Assembly: GCA_947372355.1 (NCBI GenBank) | Contig: CANBTI010000006.1 | Location: forward strand, 1 to 64,000 | Direction: 5' to 3' | Length of the DNA: 64,000 nt | Origin: Bdellovibrionales bacterium | GTDB taxonomy: Bacteria > Bdellovibrionota > UBA1018 > CAIMNF01 | Shown: piece after piece, positions 1 through 8,871 of the stretch | Position numbering within the stretch: the stretch's first letter is position 1 | How the letters are laid out: each line of letters begins with the position of its first letter | Program-made: the position numbers and the translations under genes | Notes under the pieces: generated by a model | What the model was told of the DNA's origin: nothing | Database searches by the model: none | The model's input: only the letters and a program-made list of their open reading frames with translations

Positions 1-955
1 CATCACTCACATGAAGAACATGAGGAATTAAATGTGCAATAGTTTCTAGCCCCTCTTGAACAGCTTTGGGATTACCAGGCAAACAAACGATTAAGGTGTG
101 ATCGATCAAAACAGCCGTAGAACGACTCAACCAAGACATTTTTGTTTGATGAGCACCTTCAGTTCTCAATAATTCTCCAAACCCTGGAATTTCTTTGCCA
201 CCCAATTCTCGTGCTACTGAAAGGATTGCATCAGGCGTGTTGTCTCTGGGTGAAACACCGGTTCCACCAGAGGTGATCATTAACGCTGGTTTTTCATTTT
301 TTAAAATAGAGAATAATTCTTTTTCTAAATTTTTTTGATCGTCCGGTAATACTCGATTCAAAATTACATTTGCACCATGAGCGCTTAACCATGATTGAGC
401 GATTGGTCCCGAGCGATCTTCCGCTTCCCCCTTAGAACAACGATCACTCAAGATTAAAACAGCCGATCGGATACCCAGTAAAGATTTCTGTTCTTCCTTT
501 TGCACTACTTGGGTTGGAGAAGGATTTGCTGGGTGAATCCAAGTTCCTGATTTTCCACCTTCTTTAATCTCTAGTTTAATTTCTCCGATTCTCAAAACAG
601 GATCAATGCCTTTTGTGAGATCGTAAATGCACAATAGTGCTGCAGTTACCCCACCTAAGGCTTCCATTTCCACACCGGTTTTACCCACAGTTTTTGCTTC
701 ACAAAAAACTTGAATGTGATCATTCGCCATTTCATGCCAAACGCGAACTGAAGTTAATGAGAGAGGATGACAAAGAGGTAAAAGATCTGCAGTTTTTTTG
801 GCGCCTTGAATTCCAGCCACTTCACATAAAACCAACACATCCCCTTTAGGAAGTGTTCTTTCACGAATCCGTGCAATCGTTGATGTTTGTGCGTAAAAAT
901 AACCCGATGCAACTGCACGGCGCTCAGTATCTTTTTTTTCACCGATATCAATCAT
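1..955 (-). CDS. moaCB: Bifunctional molybdenum cofactor biosynthesis protein MoaC-MogA/MoaB fusion, partial (runs off window start)
   Basis: Manual minus-strand translation is open from ATG at 955: MIDIGEKKDTERRAVASGYFYAQTSTIARIRERTLPKGDVLVLCEVAGIQGAKKTADLLPLCHPLSLTSVRV... (MoaC), then ...SAVLILSDRCSKGEAEDRSGPIAQSWL...MITSGGTGVSPRDNTPDA...LPGNPKAVQEG (MogA/MoaB). Absent from ORF track because it is open at the edge. Confidence 0.9.
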   Translation of the reverse strand, partial: MIDIGEKKDTERRAVASGYFYAQTSTIARIRERTLPKGDVLVLCEVAGIQGAKKTADLLPLCHPLSLTSVRVWHEMANDHIQVFCEAKTVGKTGVEMEALGGVTAALLCIYDLTKGIDPVLRIGEIKLEIKEGGKSGTWIHPANPSPTQVVQKEEQKSLLGIRSAVLILSDRCSKGEAEDRSGPIAQSWLSAHGANVILNRVLPDDQKNLEKELFSILKNEKPALMITSGGTGVSPRDNTPDAILSVARELGGKEIPGFGELLRTEGAHQTKMSWLSRSTAVLIDHTLIVCLPGNPKAVQEGLETIAHLIPHVLHVSD

Positions 956-962
956 CTTAAAA

Positions 963-1940
963 TTAGCCGCCGATGCTGGAGAAGTTTGTGTTGATTCCAT
1001 ATTTCCCTTCATGAAGCTGATGGGCTTCGGGTTTTATTTTTATTAATTTTTGTATGCGATCTATCAATGCAGGTTTTGAATCGTCGTTTTGTAAAAATTC
1101 TCTTAACGATGTTTCACCTTCTCCGAATAAACAAAGACGAAGTGCGCCCCTAGATGAAACACGTAAACGATTGCAGGTTTCACAAAAATCAGAAGAATAA
1201 GGTGCAATAATCCCAATTGATCCTAAATATTGCGGATGATGATAAACCAGTGCTGGCCCGTCCAAAGATTGCCGAGAAACAGGCTTCCAACCTGCATTGT
1301 TAAGTGCAAACTGAACGGTTCCACCGGTCACATGTTTTTTCTTAAAATATTCAGCGTTGTTTCCAGTTTGCATGAGTTCTATGAACCTCACCGAAACAGG
1401 ACGAGTTTTCACCCATTCCATAAATTTTTCAATTTCTGATTCATGCGTGTCTTTAAAAAGAACTGCATTGAGTTTTACCGTTTCAAAACCTGCTAGAAAT
1501 GACTTCTCCACTCCTGCCATCACTTGCTGGTAACGATCCGTCCCGGTTGAATCATTAAATGATTTTTCATCTAAGCTATCCATGCTGATATTGATTGCAG
1601 TCACTCCTGCCAATCTCAAAGGCAAAGCTAAATCTTGAAGTTTGGAACCATTGGTAGTGATCGCTATTTTTTTAATCCCAGGGATTTCAGAAATGGTTTG
1701 TGCGATTTCTACAATGTCTCGTCTTACCGTGGGTTCCCCACCGGTGAGTCTTACTTTTGAAAAACCAAGTTGAGCGAATGCGGAAACTAATCTTTTGATT
1801 TCAAGAACTGATAATTCAGATTCATTCACACCCTCGGGTGCGATGTAGCCATTGGGTAAACAGTAAGAACAGCGAAAATTACATCGATCTGTAACCGATA
1901 GTCTTAAATATGAAAATTTTCTGCCAAAAGAATCGATCAT
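963..1940 (-). CDS. moaA: GTP 3',8-cyclase MoaA (radical SAM)
   Basis: CNFRCSYC radical SAM motif, LTGGEPTVRRD, C-terminal CETCNRLRVSSRGALRLCLF cluster motif; adjacent to moaC-mogA. Confidence 0.95.
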   Translation of the reverse strand: MIDSFGRKFSYLRLSVTDRCNFRCSYCLPNGYIAPEGVNESELSVLEIKRLVSAFAQLGFSKVRLTGGEPTVRRDIVEIAQTISEIPGIKKIAITTNGSKLQDLALPLRLAGVTAINISMDSLDEKSFNDSTGTDRYQQVMAGVEKSFLAGFETVKLNAVLFKDTHESEIEKFMEWVKTRPVSVRFIELMQTGNNAEYFKKKHVTGGTVQFALNNAGWKPVSRQSLDGPALVYHHPQYLGSIGIIAPYSSDFCETCNRLRVSSRGALRLCLFGEGETSLREFLQNDDSKPALIDRIQKLIKIKPEAHQLHEGKYGINTNFSSIGG

Positions 1941-2020
1941 AAAAGGTGTCTGACACCTTATTGATGCCAGGTGCGTTATATTTCAGTAAATATATCCTGA
2001 TTCGCAGAAAGATCTACCAA

Positions 2021-2332
2021 TTATTCGTGAATCACACTCACTACATATGCAATTGGTGCATCATGATAAGTAGGCGTGAGATCTTGAGCGATTTGAACCG
2101 TACAATCTCTTCCGGGTAAACCGCGGAAAAAACGCTGAAGTTTAAAAGTATGGAGATAATGTCCTTCGGAAACCTGAGTGGTTTGGACATTGTTCACATG
2201 AGAATTACATTCCGCTTTGATCTCGGTCATTTTAGCTGAATTATCAAACATGGCTTGAGTCAATAACTGACTATCATCAGCAAATACCGGCGCAGCAGCG
2301 AGAACACTTAAAAATATTATTTTCTTCATCAA
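2021..2332 (-). CDS. Small secreted hypothetical protein
   Basis: 103 aa ORF with N-terminal signal peptide (MMKKIIFLSVLAAAPVFA). Confidence 0.6.
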   Translation of the reverse strand: MMKKIIFLSVLAAAPVFADDSQLLTQAMFDNSAKMTEIKAECNSHVNNVQTTQVSEGHYLHTFKLQRFFRGLPGRDCTVQIAQDLTPTYHDAPIAYVVSVIHE

Positions 2333-2478
2333 TCACTCCCTTACAGATTTATTGATTAACACTAAACTGAAGGCTGTTGTAGTTTTATCCTACTAAAATC
2401 CAACTCTTTTTTTGTACAACTGAGTTGAAACCAAGGATGACGATTGACTCAATTTTGAACTTTTAGTAACTGATAAAC

Positions 2479-3075
2479 ATGCGCATTGTTAAATTTTGCA
2501 CCATTTTTCTTCTTTTCTCTGCTTTCCAAAACGCTGAGGCCAACTTAAACATTCCCGGAGAAAAAAAGATCTATCTCGGTGTGGGGGTAATCTCCCAAAA
2601 TGTGGGGCGACTCACTTCCTCTGATACTGGAAGCGCTTCTTTATTTACTTCAAATTTTACAGAAATTCATTTGGTCGCCGATTTTGATTTTTTGGGAAGT
2701 TGGCATCTTTCACCCATGGTTGGTTACACTCCGCTTGGTCTTAAATCAGCGGATACAAATGAAAAATCTTACTTGCTCCCCATTGCTGTACGACTCAGCA
2801 ATTCCTTGGGCTTATTCAATGTTTTTGCTGGCCCTGGTATTTTAATCTACAAAATTTCAGGCTCAGGGGGAACTGCAACTCTCAACAATGGAACAACCAC
2901 TGCTGTTTTTGGTTTACCTTCAGAGACCGTTTCCTCAAAACTCTTCATGCTTGATTTTGGAATTGATCGAAATTTTTCTAATTTTAAATTGGCTGCCGAA
3001 ACGATGCTCACTGGCCTTCTCACTAGTCGTCGTGCTTTTAATCTAATGCTGTCGATCAGCTATGGAGTTCTATAA
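2479..3075 (+). CDS. Predicted outer-membrane beta-barrel protein
   Basis: Signal peptide, alternating beta-strand pattern; stop overlaps start of next ORF (TAATG). Confidence 0.6.
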   Translation: MRIVKFCTIFLLFSAFQNAEANLNIPGEKKIYLGVGVISQNVGRLTSSDTGSASLFTSNFTEIHLVADFDFLGSWHLSPMVGYTPLGLKSADTNEKSYLLPIAVRLSNSLGLFNVFAGPGILIYKISGSGGTATLNNGTTTAVFGLPSETVSSKLFMLDFGIDRNFSNFKLAAETMLTGLLTSRRAFNLMLSISYGVL

Positions 3076-3908
3076 TGAAAAAAACATTTTTAAAAATCTC
3101 ATTCATCAGTCTCATTATTTTCGCTCAAACATCTCAAGCTTTTACTTTAAATTACGATTCTACGAATAAAAAAAATCTATCTGCGTGGACGAATTCAACT
3201 ATTACTTTTGATTATAATTTTACCAATTGTCCGGCCAGCGTATCGGTTTCAACTTTAACAGCTGCCGTTCAAACAGCTCTTGATGTTTGGAATGGAGTTC
3301 CCTCCTCTTCCCTGACTCTCACTTTAGGTACTGCAGTCACCACCACTGCCGCACAAGCAAAAGCAAAAACTACTGCAGGAAATCCTATCATCGTTTGTGA
3401 TACGGCCTACACTGCTGATACCGGGCTTGATGGAAATTACTCACCCGCGGCTGCTGCCGTCGGCTCAGTGGATGCAAATTGGCACATTGATTATGCTGTT
3501 TTGTATCTCAATGCGGAAGTCGGCAAGACAGACATCATTTCAAATGTTCCCACTTCGCTTTTGAGTATCATCATGGCTCATGAAATTGGCCACAGCATTG
3601 GATTAGGACATTCATCTGATACTCATGCGCTCATGTATTATGATGCTTCACTTAAAACTACATTAAATCTTTCTAAAGACGATGTGAATGGAGTGACCTA
3701 CCTCTATCCTCGCAATGAACTCAGTGGCTCAGGAGTTTTTGGTTGCGCTACTATTTCTGCAGCTGGAACTTCAGCAGGAAGCGGTTTCGGAAATTCTAAA
3801 AATAGCTCTTCTGATTCAAAAACTAAAAATCAGTTCGAATTTGCACTATTGCTCTTATCTTTTTGGGTAATATCGAAAGCAAAACTAGAAATTCCCAATT
3901 TAATGTAG
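3075..3908 (+). CDS. Matrixin-like zinc metalloprotease, secreted, with C-terminal sorting-like tail
   Basis: Signal peptide; HEIGHSIGLGHS zinc-binding motif (HExxHxxGxxH) followed by Met-turn-like ALMYYDA. Confidence 0.85.
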   Translation: MKKTFLKISFISLIIFAQTSQAFTLNYDSTNKKNLSAWTNSTITFDYNFTNCPASVSVSTLTAAVQTALDVWNGVPSSSLTLTLGTAVTTTAAQAKAKTTAGNPIIVCDTAYTADTGLDGNYSPAAAAVGSVDANWHIDYAVLYLNAEVGKTDIISNVPTSLLSIIMAHEIGHSIGLGHSSDTHALMYYDASLKTTLNLSKDDVNGVTYLYPRNELSGSGVFGCATISAAGTSAGSGFGNSKNSSSDSKTKNQFEFALLLLSFWVISKAKLEIPNLM

Positions 3909-3993
3909 GATTAAATGATCATTCTATTGCTCAAAAACACCGGATATATATCCCAATACATCAGATTGTCACAAATCTTGCTTTAACGCCGGC

Positions 3994-4425
3994 ATGAACA
4001 AAACAGTTAATCCAGTTTTTGAAGCGATCATTCACAATATTCGAGGCAAGAAAGTCATTCTCGATTACGATTTGGCGAAACTTTATGGAGTAGAAACCCG
4101 GATCATCAACCGTGCAGTAAAGAGAAATATTGAACGTTTCCCTTCAGACGGGATGTTCCAACTCAAAGAAATAGAATGGGAATCTCTAAGATCCCAAATT
4201 GGGATCTTAGACGTTTCACGGGGCCAATATACAAAATACCTGCCATTTGCATTTACAGAACTCGGTATTGCGATGCTTTCATCCGTACTGAGAAGTGAGA
4301 CTGCAATCCAAGTCAATCTTGCAATTATGCTTATGTTTATCGAACTACGGAATCATTTCCGTCAGGGAAAAGATCTAGGTTCAGAACTCACCGATCTCAA
4401 ACAAAACACGAATCAACTTTTTTAA
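3994..4425 (+). pseudogene. ORF6N-domain DNA-binding protein, truncated by in-frame stop
   Basis: GKKVILDYDLAKLYGVETRIINRAVKRNIERFPSDGMFQL...YTKYLPFAFTELGIAMLSSVL; homologous reading continues in the same frame after TAA at 4423-4425 (IVFERLDTLEKDDPIRSPDRRKIGIKT*). Confidence 0.75.
4185..4211. repeat. 27-nt perfect palindrome, 13-bp arms with 1-nt centre (TCTAAGATCCCAA-A-TTGGGATCTTAGA)
   Basis: Read directly; lies inside ORF6N gene over codons for SLRSQIGILD. Confidence 0.95.
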
Positions 4426-4514
4426 ATCGTTTTTGAAAGACTCGATACACTCGAAAAAGATGATCCAATTCGATCACCCGATCGAAGAAAAATTGGGATT
4501 AAGACTTAGACGCA

Positions 4515-4660
4515 ATCTTTGAAATTCCAAATTGGAATGTCAAAATTTTATGCTGATATAACGCTCAAAAATTGCAACCAAAGTTATATGAAATATGTCC
4601 CATACCATCTCGTTATTTACATAGAATGGCGGAATTAGAACATTTATGAACGATTGACGG
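4515..4660 (+). pseudogene. Decayed third ORF6N-domain remnant
   Basis: Frame reading SLKFQIGMSKFYADITLKNCNQSYMKYVPYHLVIYIEW aligns with ESLRFQFGTLNKGRGKHRKYLPYVFTEQGV of the intact copy. Confidence 0.5.
4518..4544. repeat. 27-nt imperfect palindrome (TTTGAAATTCCAA-A-TTGGAATGTCAAA; 12/13 paired)
   Basis: Read directly; same geometry and CCAA-N-TTGG core as the other two. Confidence 0.85.
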
Positions 4661-4672
4661 CTGTTTTACATA

Positions 4673-5161
4673 TTAACGACTTAATTTATCCATACTAAAA
4701 GAACCCGTAAGATCACTAGATTTGTACTTTCCAGAAACGGAACGTAAGTTTGAGGTCAGAGTTCCTTCAAATTCTGCAATGATGGGTATGGAGTCGTAGG
4801 TTTTCGTAAAAACCATTTTTTTATCAGTAATTTTTCCCTTAACTATTGCCCGACGAGTGGGATTCTTTGCTTGATCTTCGCCATAGTTTGGCTCAGTCAT
4901 CATTCCTTCAATTTTTTCGCCATCATTTGCTAAGGCCAATTGAAAGTAGATCTTTTTAGTATCCTCTACATCTTTGGATGAAAAACCCATAAAACCAGAG
5001 CGTTCTATAAACTTTCTCGATACTACGAAGTAGCCATTCCATTTGCCACCATATGAGGTCTCAGAAGATTGAGGTTTTTTTGTTTCTGCCTTCACTGTAC
5101 CCACGAGTAGGATATTCATTAGTAGGAGTAGCGAGGCTGTCTTCTTGTATGTTCTGGCCAT
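4673..5161 (-). CDS. Secreted hypothetical protein
   Basis: 162 aa, signal peptide, beta-rich. Confidence 0.6.
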   Translation of the reverse strand: MARTYKKTASLLLLMNILLVGTVKAETKKPQSSETSYGGKWNGYFVVSRKFIERSGFMGFSSKDVEDTKKIYFQLALANDGEKIEGMMTEPNYGEDQAKNPTRRAIVKGKITDKKMVFTKTYDSIPIIAEFEGTLTSNLRSVSGKYKSSDLTGSFSMDKLSR

Positions 5162-5330
5162 GGTTGATTTTCCTTAAACCTTGGAAAGATAGCAAGAGTA
5201 ATTGCAGGATAGTCATTCACGTTCAATAATGCACCAATTCATTTACAGGATTTATGTCCCAATACTCCCTACAAATTAAGTTCAGCATAATGATCGATTA
5301 GAAAGGCTCAGGATTTGCACTGGGCAAAGC

Positions 5331-5858
5331 ATGAATTCAGAATTATCAGTAAAAGAAATTGGGCAGAGAATCTACTTTATCCGCGGGCACAGAGTGATGT
5401 TGGATAGTGATTTGGCGGAGCTATATGAGGTTGAAACTAAAAATCTCAATAAAGCAGTTGACCGAAATCCGGGGCGATTTCCAATCGATTTTATGTTTCA
5501 ACTGAATGAAAAAGAGTATGAATCTTTAAGGTTCCAATTTGGAACCTTAAACAAAGGCCGCGGAAAACACCGAAAATATTTACCCTATGTCTTTACCGAA
5601 CAAGGAGTCGCCATGTTATCGGGTGTGCTTCATAGCGAACGGGCTATTCAAGTAAATGTGGCGATCATGCGGACGTTTGTTCAACTTCGTAGAATACTTG
5701 AATCAAATAACGAACTAGTAAAAAAACTCGAACAAATTGAACGCAAGCTTCTTCGGCACGACCATGATTTTAAGTACGTATTTGAGGCAATCAGACAGCT
5801 TATGGCCACAGGTTCTCCAGTCACTCAGAAAAAAATTAGACCGCTTGGTGAGAAGTGA
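5331..5858 (+). CDS. ORF6N-domain DNA-binding protein
   Basis: GQRIYFIRGHRVMLDSDLAELYEVETKNLNKAVDRNPGRFPIDFMFQLNEKEYESLRFQFGTL...YLPYVFTEQGVAMLSGVLHSERAIQVNVAIMRTFVQLR. Confidence 0.85.
   Translation: MNSELSVKEIGQRIYFIRGHRVMLDSDLAELYEVETKNLNKAVDRNPGRFPIDFMFQLNEKEYESLRFQFGTLNKGRGKHRKYLPYVFTEQGVAMLSGVLHSERAIQVNVAIMRTFVQLRRILESNNELVKKLEQIERKLLRHDHDFKYVFEAIRQLMATGSPVTQKKIRPLGEK
5525..5551. repeat. 27-nt perfect palindrome, 13-bp arms with 1-nt centre (TTTAAGGTTCCAA-T-TTGGAACCTTAAA)
   Basis: Read directly; homologous position to 4185-4211 within the ORF6N coding sequence. Confidence 0.95.
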
Positions 5859-5915
5859 ATTAACTTACTAAATCGAACAAGGCTGAACGAACGAGTTTTA
5901 AAAGAGAAGTGTGAA

Positions 5916-5992
5916 TGGCGAACCCGCCAGGACTCGAACCTGGGACCCCCTCATTAGAAATGAGGTGCTCTATCCAGCTGAGCTACGGGTTC
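5916..5992 (-). tRNA. tRNA-Arg (anticodon UCU)
   Basis: GAACCCG...CGGGTTC acceptor, anticodon arm CCTCA-TTTCTAA-TGAGG, T-arm CCAGGTTCGAGTCCTGG, encoded CCA. Confidence 0.93.
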
Positions 5993-6043
5993 ACGAATAG
6001 ATAGATAGAAGTCAGTGTAAACACAATGTGTGAGAAATTCAAT

Positions 6044-6397
6044 TTAATGATGACAATTTGTTGAAGATTCAGTTTTTAGTTCAGTGTTCAGAGTATCCAC
6101 ACAAGCGGTAACACTGGTCATTTTTTGCTGGTAAATCACAGACATATTCTCTTCAGAGCCATATTGATTGAGGACTTTATTAATAAAATCGTTCAAAAGC
6201 TCAACTCTTGTTTCACAAACTTTTTTGTAAATGCTGGTACAAACCGTAAGATCATTGTTATTTTTAAAGGAGATTCCTACCCTTGCTAACTCATTTTCAG
6301 CGTTTTTTAGCTGCTGGGCTGGAGTGAAAGAACTAGTCTTCCCCACATTTCCGCAGGCAGATAAAAATAATAGAAAAATCAAAAGACTGGCTTTCAT
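6044..6397 (-). CDS. Putative small lipoprotein
   Basis: Lipobox-like LFLSACGN at N-terminus. Confidence 0.55.
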   Translation of the reverse strand: MKASLLIFLLFLSACGNVGKTSSFTPAQQLKNAENELARVGISFKNNNDLTVCTSIYKKVCETRVELLNDFINKVLNQYGSEENMSVIYQQKMTSVTACVDTLNTELKTESSTNCHH

Positions 6398-6450
6398 GAA
6401 TATTTTTTACCACACATAACACGATTGGTCAAGTATTAGATATTTGACCA

Positions 6451-7287
6451 TTAAAGAAAGAATTGAACCTGAATTTCAGGGTGATACCAAATATCTTCAT
6501 AGTGTGCAAAACTCTCAGCAGATATCAGCGGGGATTTTTTATAAATACCCGAACTACGTGACTCACCTAATAGGATATAAAAAGTATCGGTGTGGTAAAA
6601 AAAAGAAAGCCCGATATGCGTAAAGGGACCTGAAGTAGTATTGTATGCAGTTCCGGAAGGTAACTGCTCAATGAACGTTTCAGATTTATAATTTAAACCT
6701 AACACTCCCACTTCAGCAAAAAATCCAAAATGTGAATTTAAGTTAAACTGATTCAAAGTAGAAATAGACAGAACATAAGTCTCATTCTTTGGATTTAAGG
6801 AATGCGGATTTTCAGCATTCCAAAAATATTGATGCCCATTACTCAAATACAAAGTATAAAAATCAGAAAATTTTCTGGAAGCAGTGATTCTCACAAAAGC
6901 AGTACTCTGGATGTAAAGATCGCGAGGTCCTAAATTCTGATACGGTAAAGATTTTAAATAAGAACCTTCAATGGTTAAATTGAATGATTCATCTTGAATC
7001 AGCGCATAACGTAAATCGATTGCGGCAGAGTTATACAGTATAAAAAAAAATGGACTCGTTGCCACCATCAATCGATCACTCAAGCCCAAACCAACGACAT
7101 AAGATCCTAAAGTCACCTGATTCTTTAAAAGCACATCGGTTGTCGGAGTTAAATTATGGCCAGCAAAAAAAACATGACTCGATTTCACCGGAACTTCTTT
7201 TATTTCTAAAATCGGCTCCTCTGCATACACTTGAGTAAAAAAAAATTGAAAAAGAATGAAAATCACTGAAAAGGAACTTCGCCCCAA
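6451..7287 (-). CDS. Predicted outer-membrane beta-barrel protein
   Basis: Signal peptide, amphipathic strand pattern, C-terminal aromatic (QVQFFL). Confidence 0.6.
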   Translation of the reverse strand: MGRSSFSVIFILFQFFFTQVYAEEPILEIKEVPVKSSHVFFAGHNLTPTTDVLLKNQVTLGSYVVGLGLSDRLMVATSPFFFILYNSAAIDLRYALIQDESFNLTIEGSYLKSLPYQNLGPRDLYIQSTAFVRITASRKFSDFYTLYLSNGHQYFWNAENPHSLNPKNETYVLSISTLNQFNLNSHFGFFAEVGVLGLNYKSETFIEQLPSGTAYNTTSGPFTHIGLSFFYHTDTFYILLGESRSSGIYKKSPLISAESFAHYEDIWYHPEIQVQFFL

Positions 7288-8153
7288 CTGCGCACCATTT
7301 TCACTTCCGGCACTAAAGAATTACGACCAGTGATCATTTCCACCATCGATGAAGGAGTATAATCACGATAACGATAAAAGATTCCCCACTTGAAATCTAA
7401 TTTACCCTCACGCTTGAGGCGCAATGGAAGGGTCAAATCTAAAGAAAATACGTCTCCGATGACTGCATCTGGTTTCAATTCCATCAATGCCTGTTCGTAA
7501 GTAGGACGATCCGTATCAGCAATCACATCCAGGTTTTTTTGACCGCTCGTGTCTTTAGATAAGAATAATGGTCTTGGATTCTTGCCCAAGCCAAATTTCT
7601 TAGCTCCACCGCGAACTTGTGGACGAGAATCGACTGAATAATGATTTTGATCCAAAAACTCTACGATCTTATCCGTTGAAGAATTCGAAACAATGATCAC
7701 TTCATGACCTTTTTGAATGGCATCTTCCACCCATTTTTTTGCACCCATGTCGGGTTGCTTTTTAAGTTTTAATTGATGAAACGACCATTCTGATAGCTCA
7801 CTAAAGCTGCTCAACTGATCTTTAGCCTTCAGTTGCTTCAAGATTGATTTTGCCTTTACATCGCCATTTGCGGCTAAATAATCGAGAAAATCTGCCATTC
7901 CTATATTTCTGATGAATGGATCCTCGAAAGTAAATGCGGATACGCGTCCTTCACTTCTCCATCCAAATGAATAGGGCTTCGCCGCTTGGCGCGCTCGCAA
8001 CTCACCCATCCAAGAATCTATTTTATCCATAGACTCAAGACCGACTTCTTTTAAATCAAAAGAGATAATTTTCTCTTGAAAGTACTTTGTGCAGGCTTCC
8101 CCTTCTTCAGTGGGATCAGTAAAAATACCATCAAAATCCATGACGATTCGCAT
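7263..8153 (-). CDS. HAD-like hydrolase family protein
   Basis: N-terminal MRIVMDFDGIFTD, VIIVSNSS motif II, later ADTDRPTYEQALMELKPDAVIGD. Confidence 0.65.
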   Translation of the reverse strand: MRIVMDFDGIFTDPTEEGEACTKYFQEKIISFDLKEVGLESMDKIDSWMGELRARQAAKPYSFGWRSEGRVSAFTFEDPFIRNIGMADFLDYLAANGDVKAKSILKQLKAKDQLSSFSELSEWSFHQLKLKKQPDMGAKKWVEDAIQKGHEVIIVSNSSTDKIVEFLDQNHYSVDSRPQVRGGAKKFGLGKNPRPLFLSKDTSGQKNLDVIADTDRPTYEQALMELKPDAVIGDVFSLDLTLPLRLKREGKLDFKWGIFYRYRDYTPSSMVEMITGRNSLVPEVKMVRSWGEVPFQ

Positions 8154-8217
8154 AATAATTCGATTCTAACTAAATAAGTCTTGCAGAGCAACGCTTTTAG
8201 CCAGAAAACTGTAGTCA

Positions 8218-8871
8218 ATGAAAGTTTACTTCCACGAAATCAAGGATCAAGACCTCCAATACACTTTCAACGAAACTACTCCTTGGGTAATGGAAGTCGT
8301 TGGACAGCTCGATGAAAGGATGGACCAAATCAAACGTCCTCCGAACTGGAAGCCACGCACGCGTCCAACTGAAGTGGAATTCACGCTTCGTAGAATCGAT
8401 GATCTGGTTCATGTGACCGGAAAAATTAAAACTCAATTGTTTTTGCTCTGTAGTTTATGTGCTGATTCTTTTTCTTTTCCCATCAACACTCAATTTCATT
8501 TATTACTAACCACCTCTGATATCTACGCCGATGTTCCTCGTGAAATCTCCAATAAATCCAGTATCGATATGGATGAATGGCTTGCCGATGAAGATGATGA
8601 GGAAGACGAAACACCAGCCATGAATCTCAACGCCTCTGATTATGAAGTGACCGTAGTCACTGAGCCCATGGCAGATTTACGCGAAATTTTAATGGAACAA
8701 ATCACCTTACTCATTCCAATGCAGCCGAAACCGGATGTAGATGAAAAGGATGACTGTTTAAAATGCGGACGCAATCAACTTTCATTTTTACCTCAGCAAG
8801 AAGAACTCCTAAAAGAAAATCCATTTGCAGTATTGAAAAACTTTAAAAAGAAACCAGGTTCTGATTCATGA
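8218..8871 (+). CDS. YceD/DUF177 family protein
   Basis: CSLCADSFSFPI...C-terminal DDCLKCGRN typical of YceD; not followed by rpmF here. Confidence 0.65.
   Translation: MKVYFHEIKDQDLQYTFNETTPWVMEVVGQLDERMDQIKRPPNWKPRTRPTEVEFTLRRIDDLVHVTGKIKTQLFLLCSLCADSFSFPINTQFHLLLTTSDIYADVPREISNKSSIDMDEWLADEDDEEDETPAMNLNASDYEVTVVTEPMADLREILMEQITLLIPMQPKPDVDEKDDCLKCGRNQLSFLPQQEELLKENPFAVLKNFKKKPGSDS

Noticed and set aside
754-951. 65-aa minus-strand ORF MISVKKKILSAVQLHRV...
   Set aside because: Out-of-frame within the moaC coding region; the MoaC frame starting at 955 explains the sequence.
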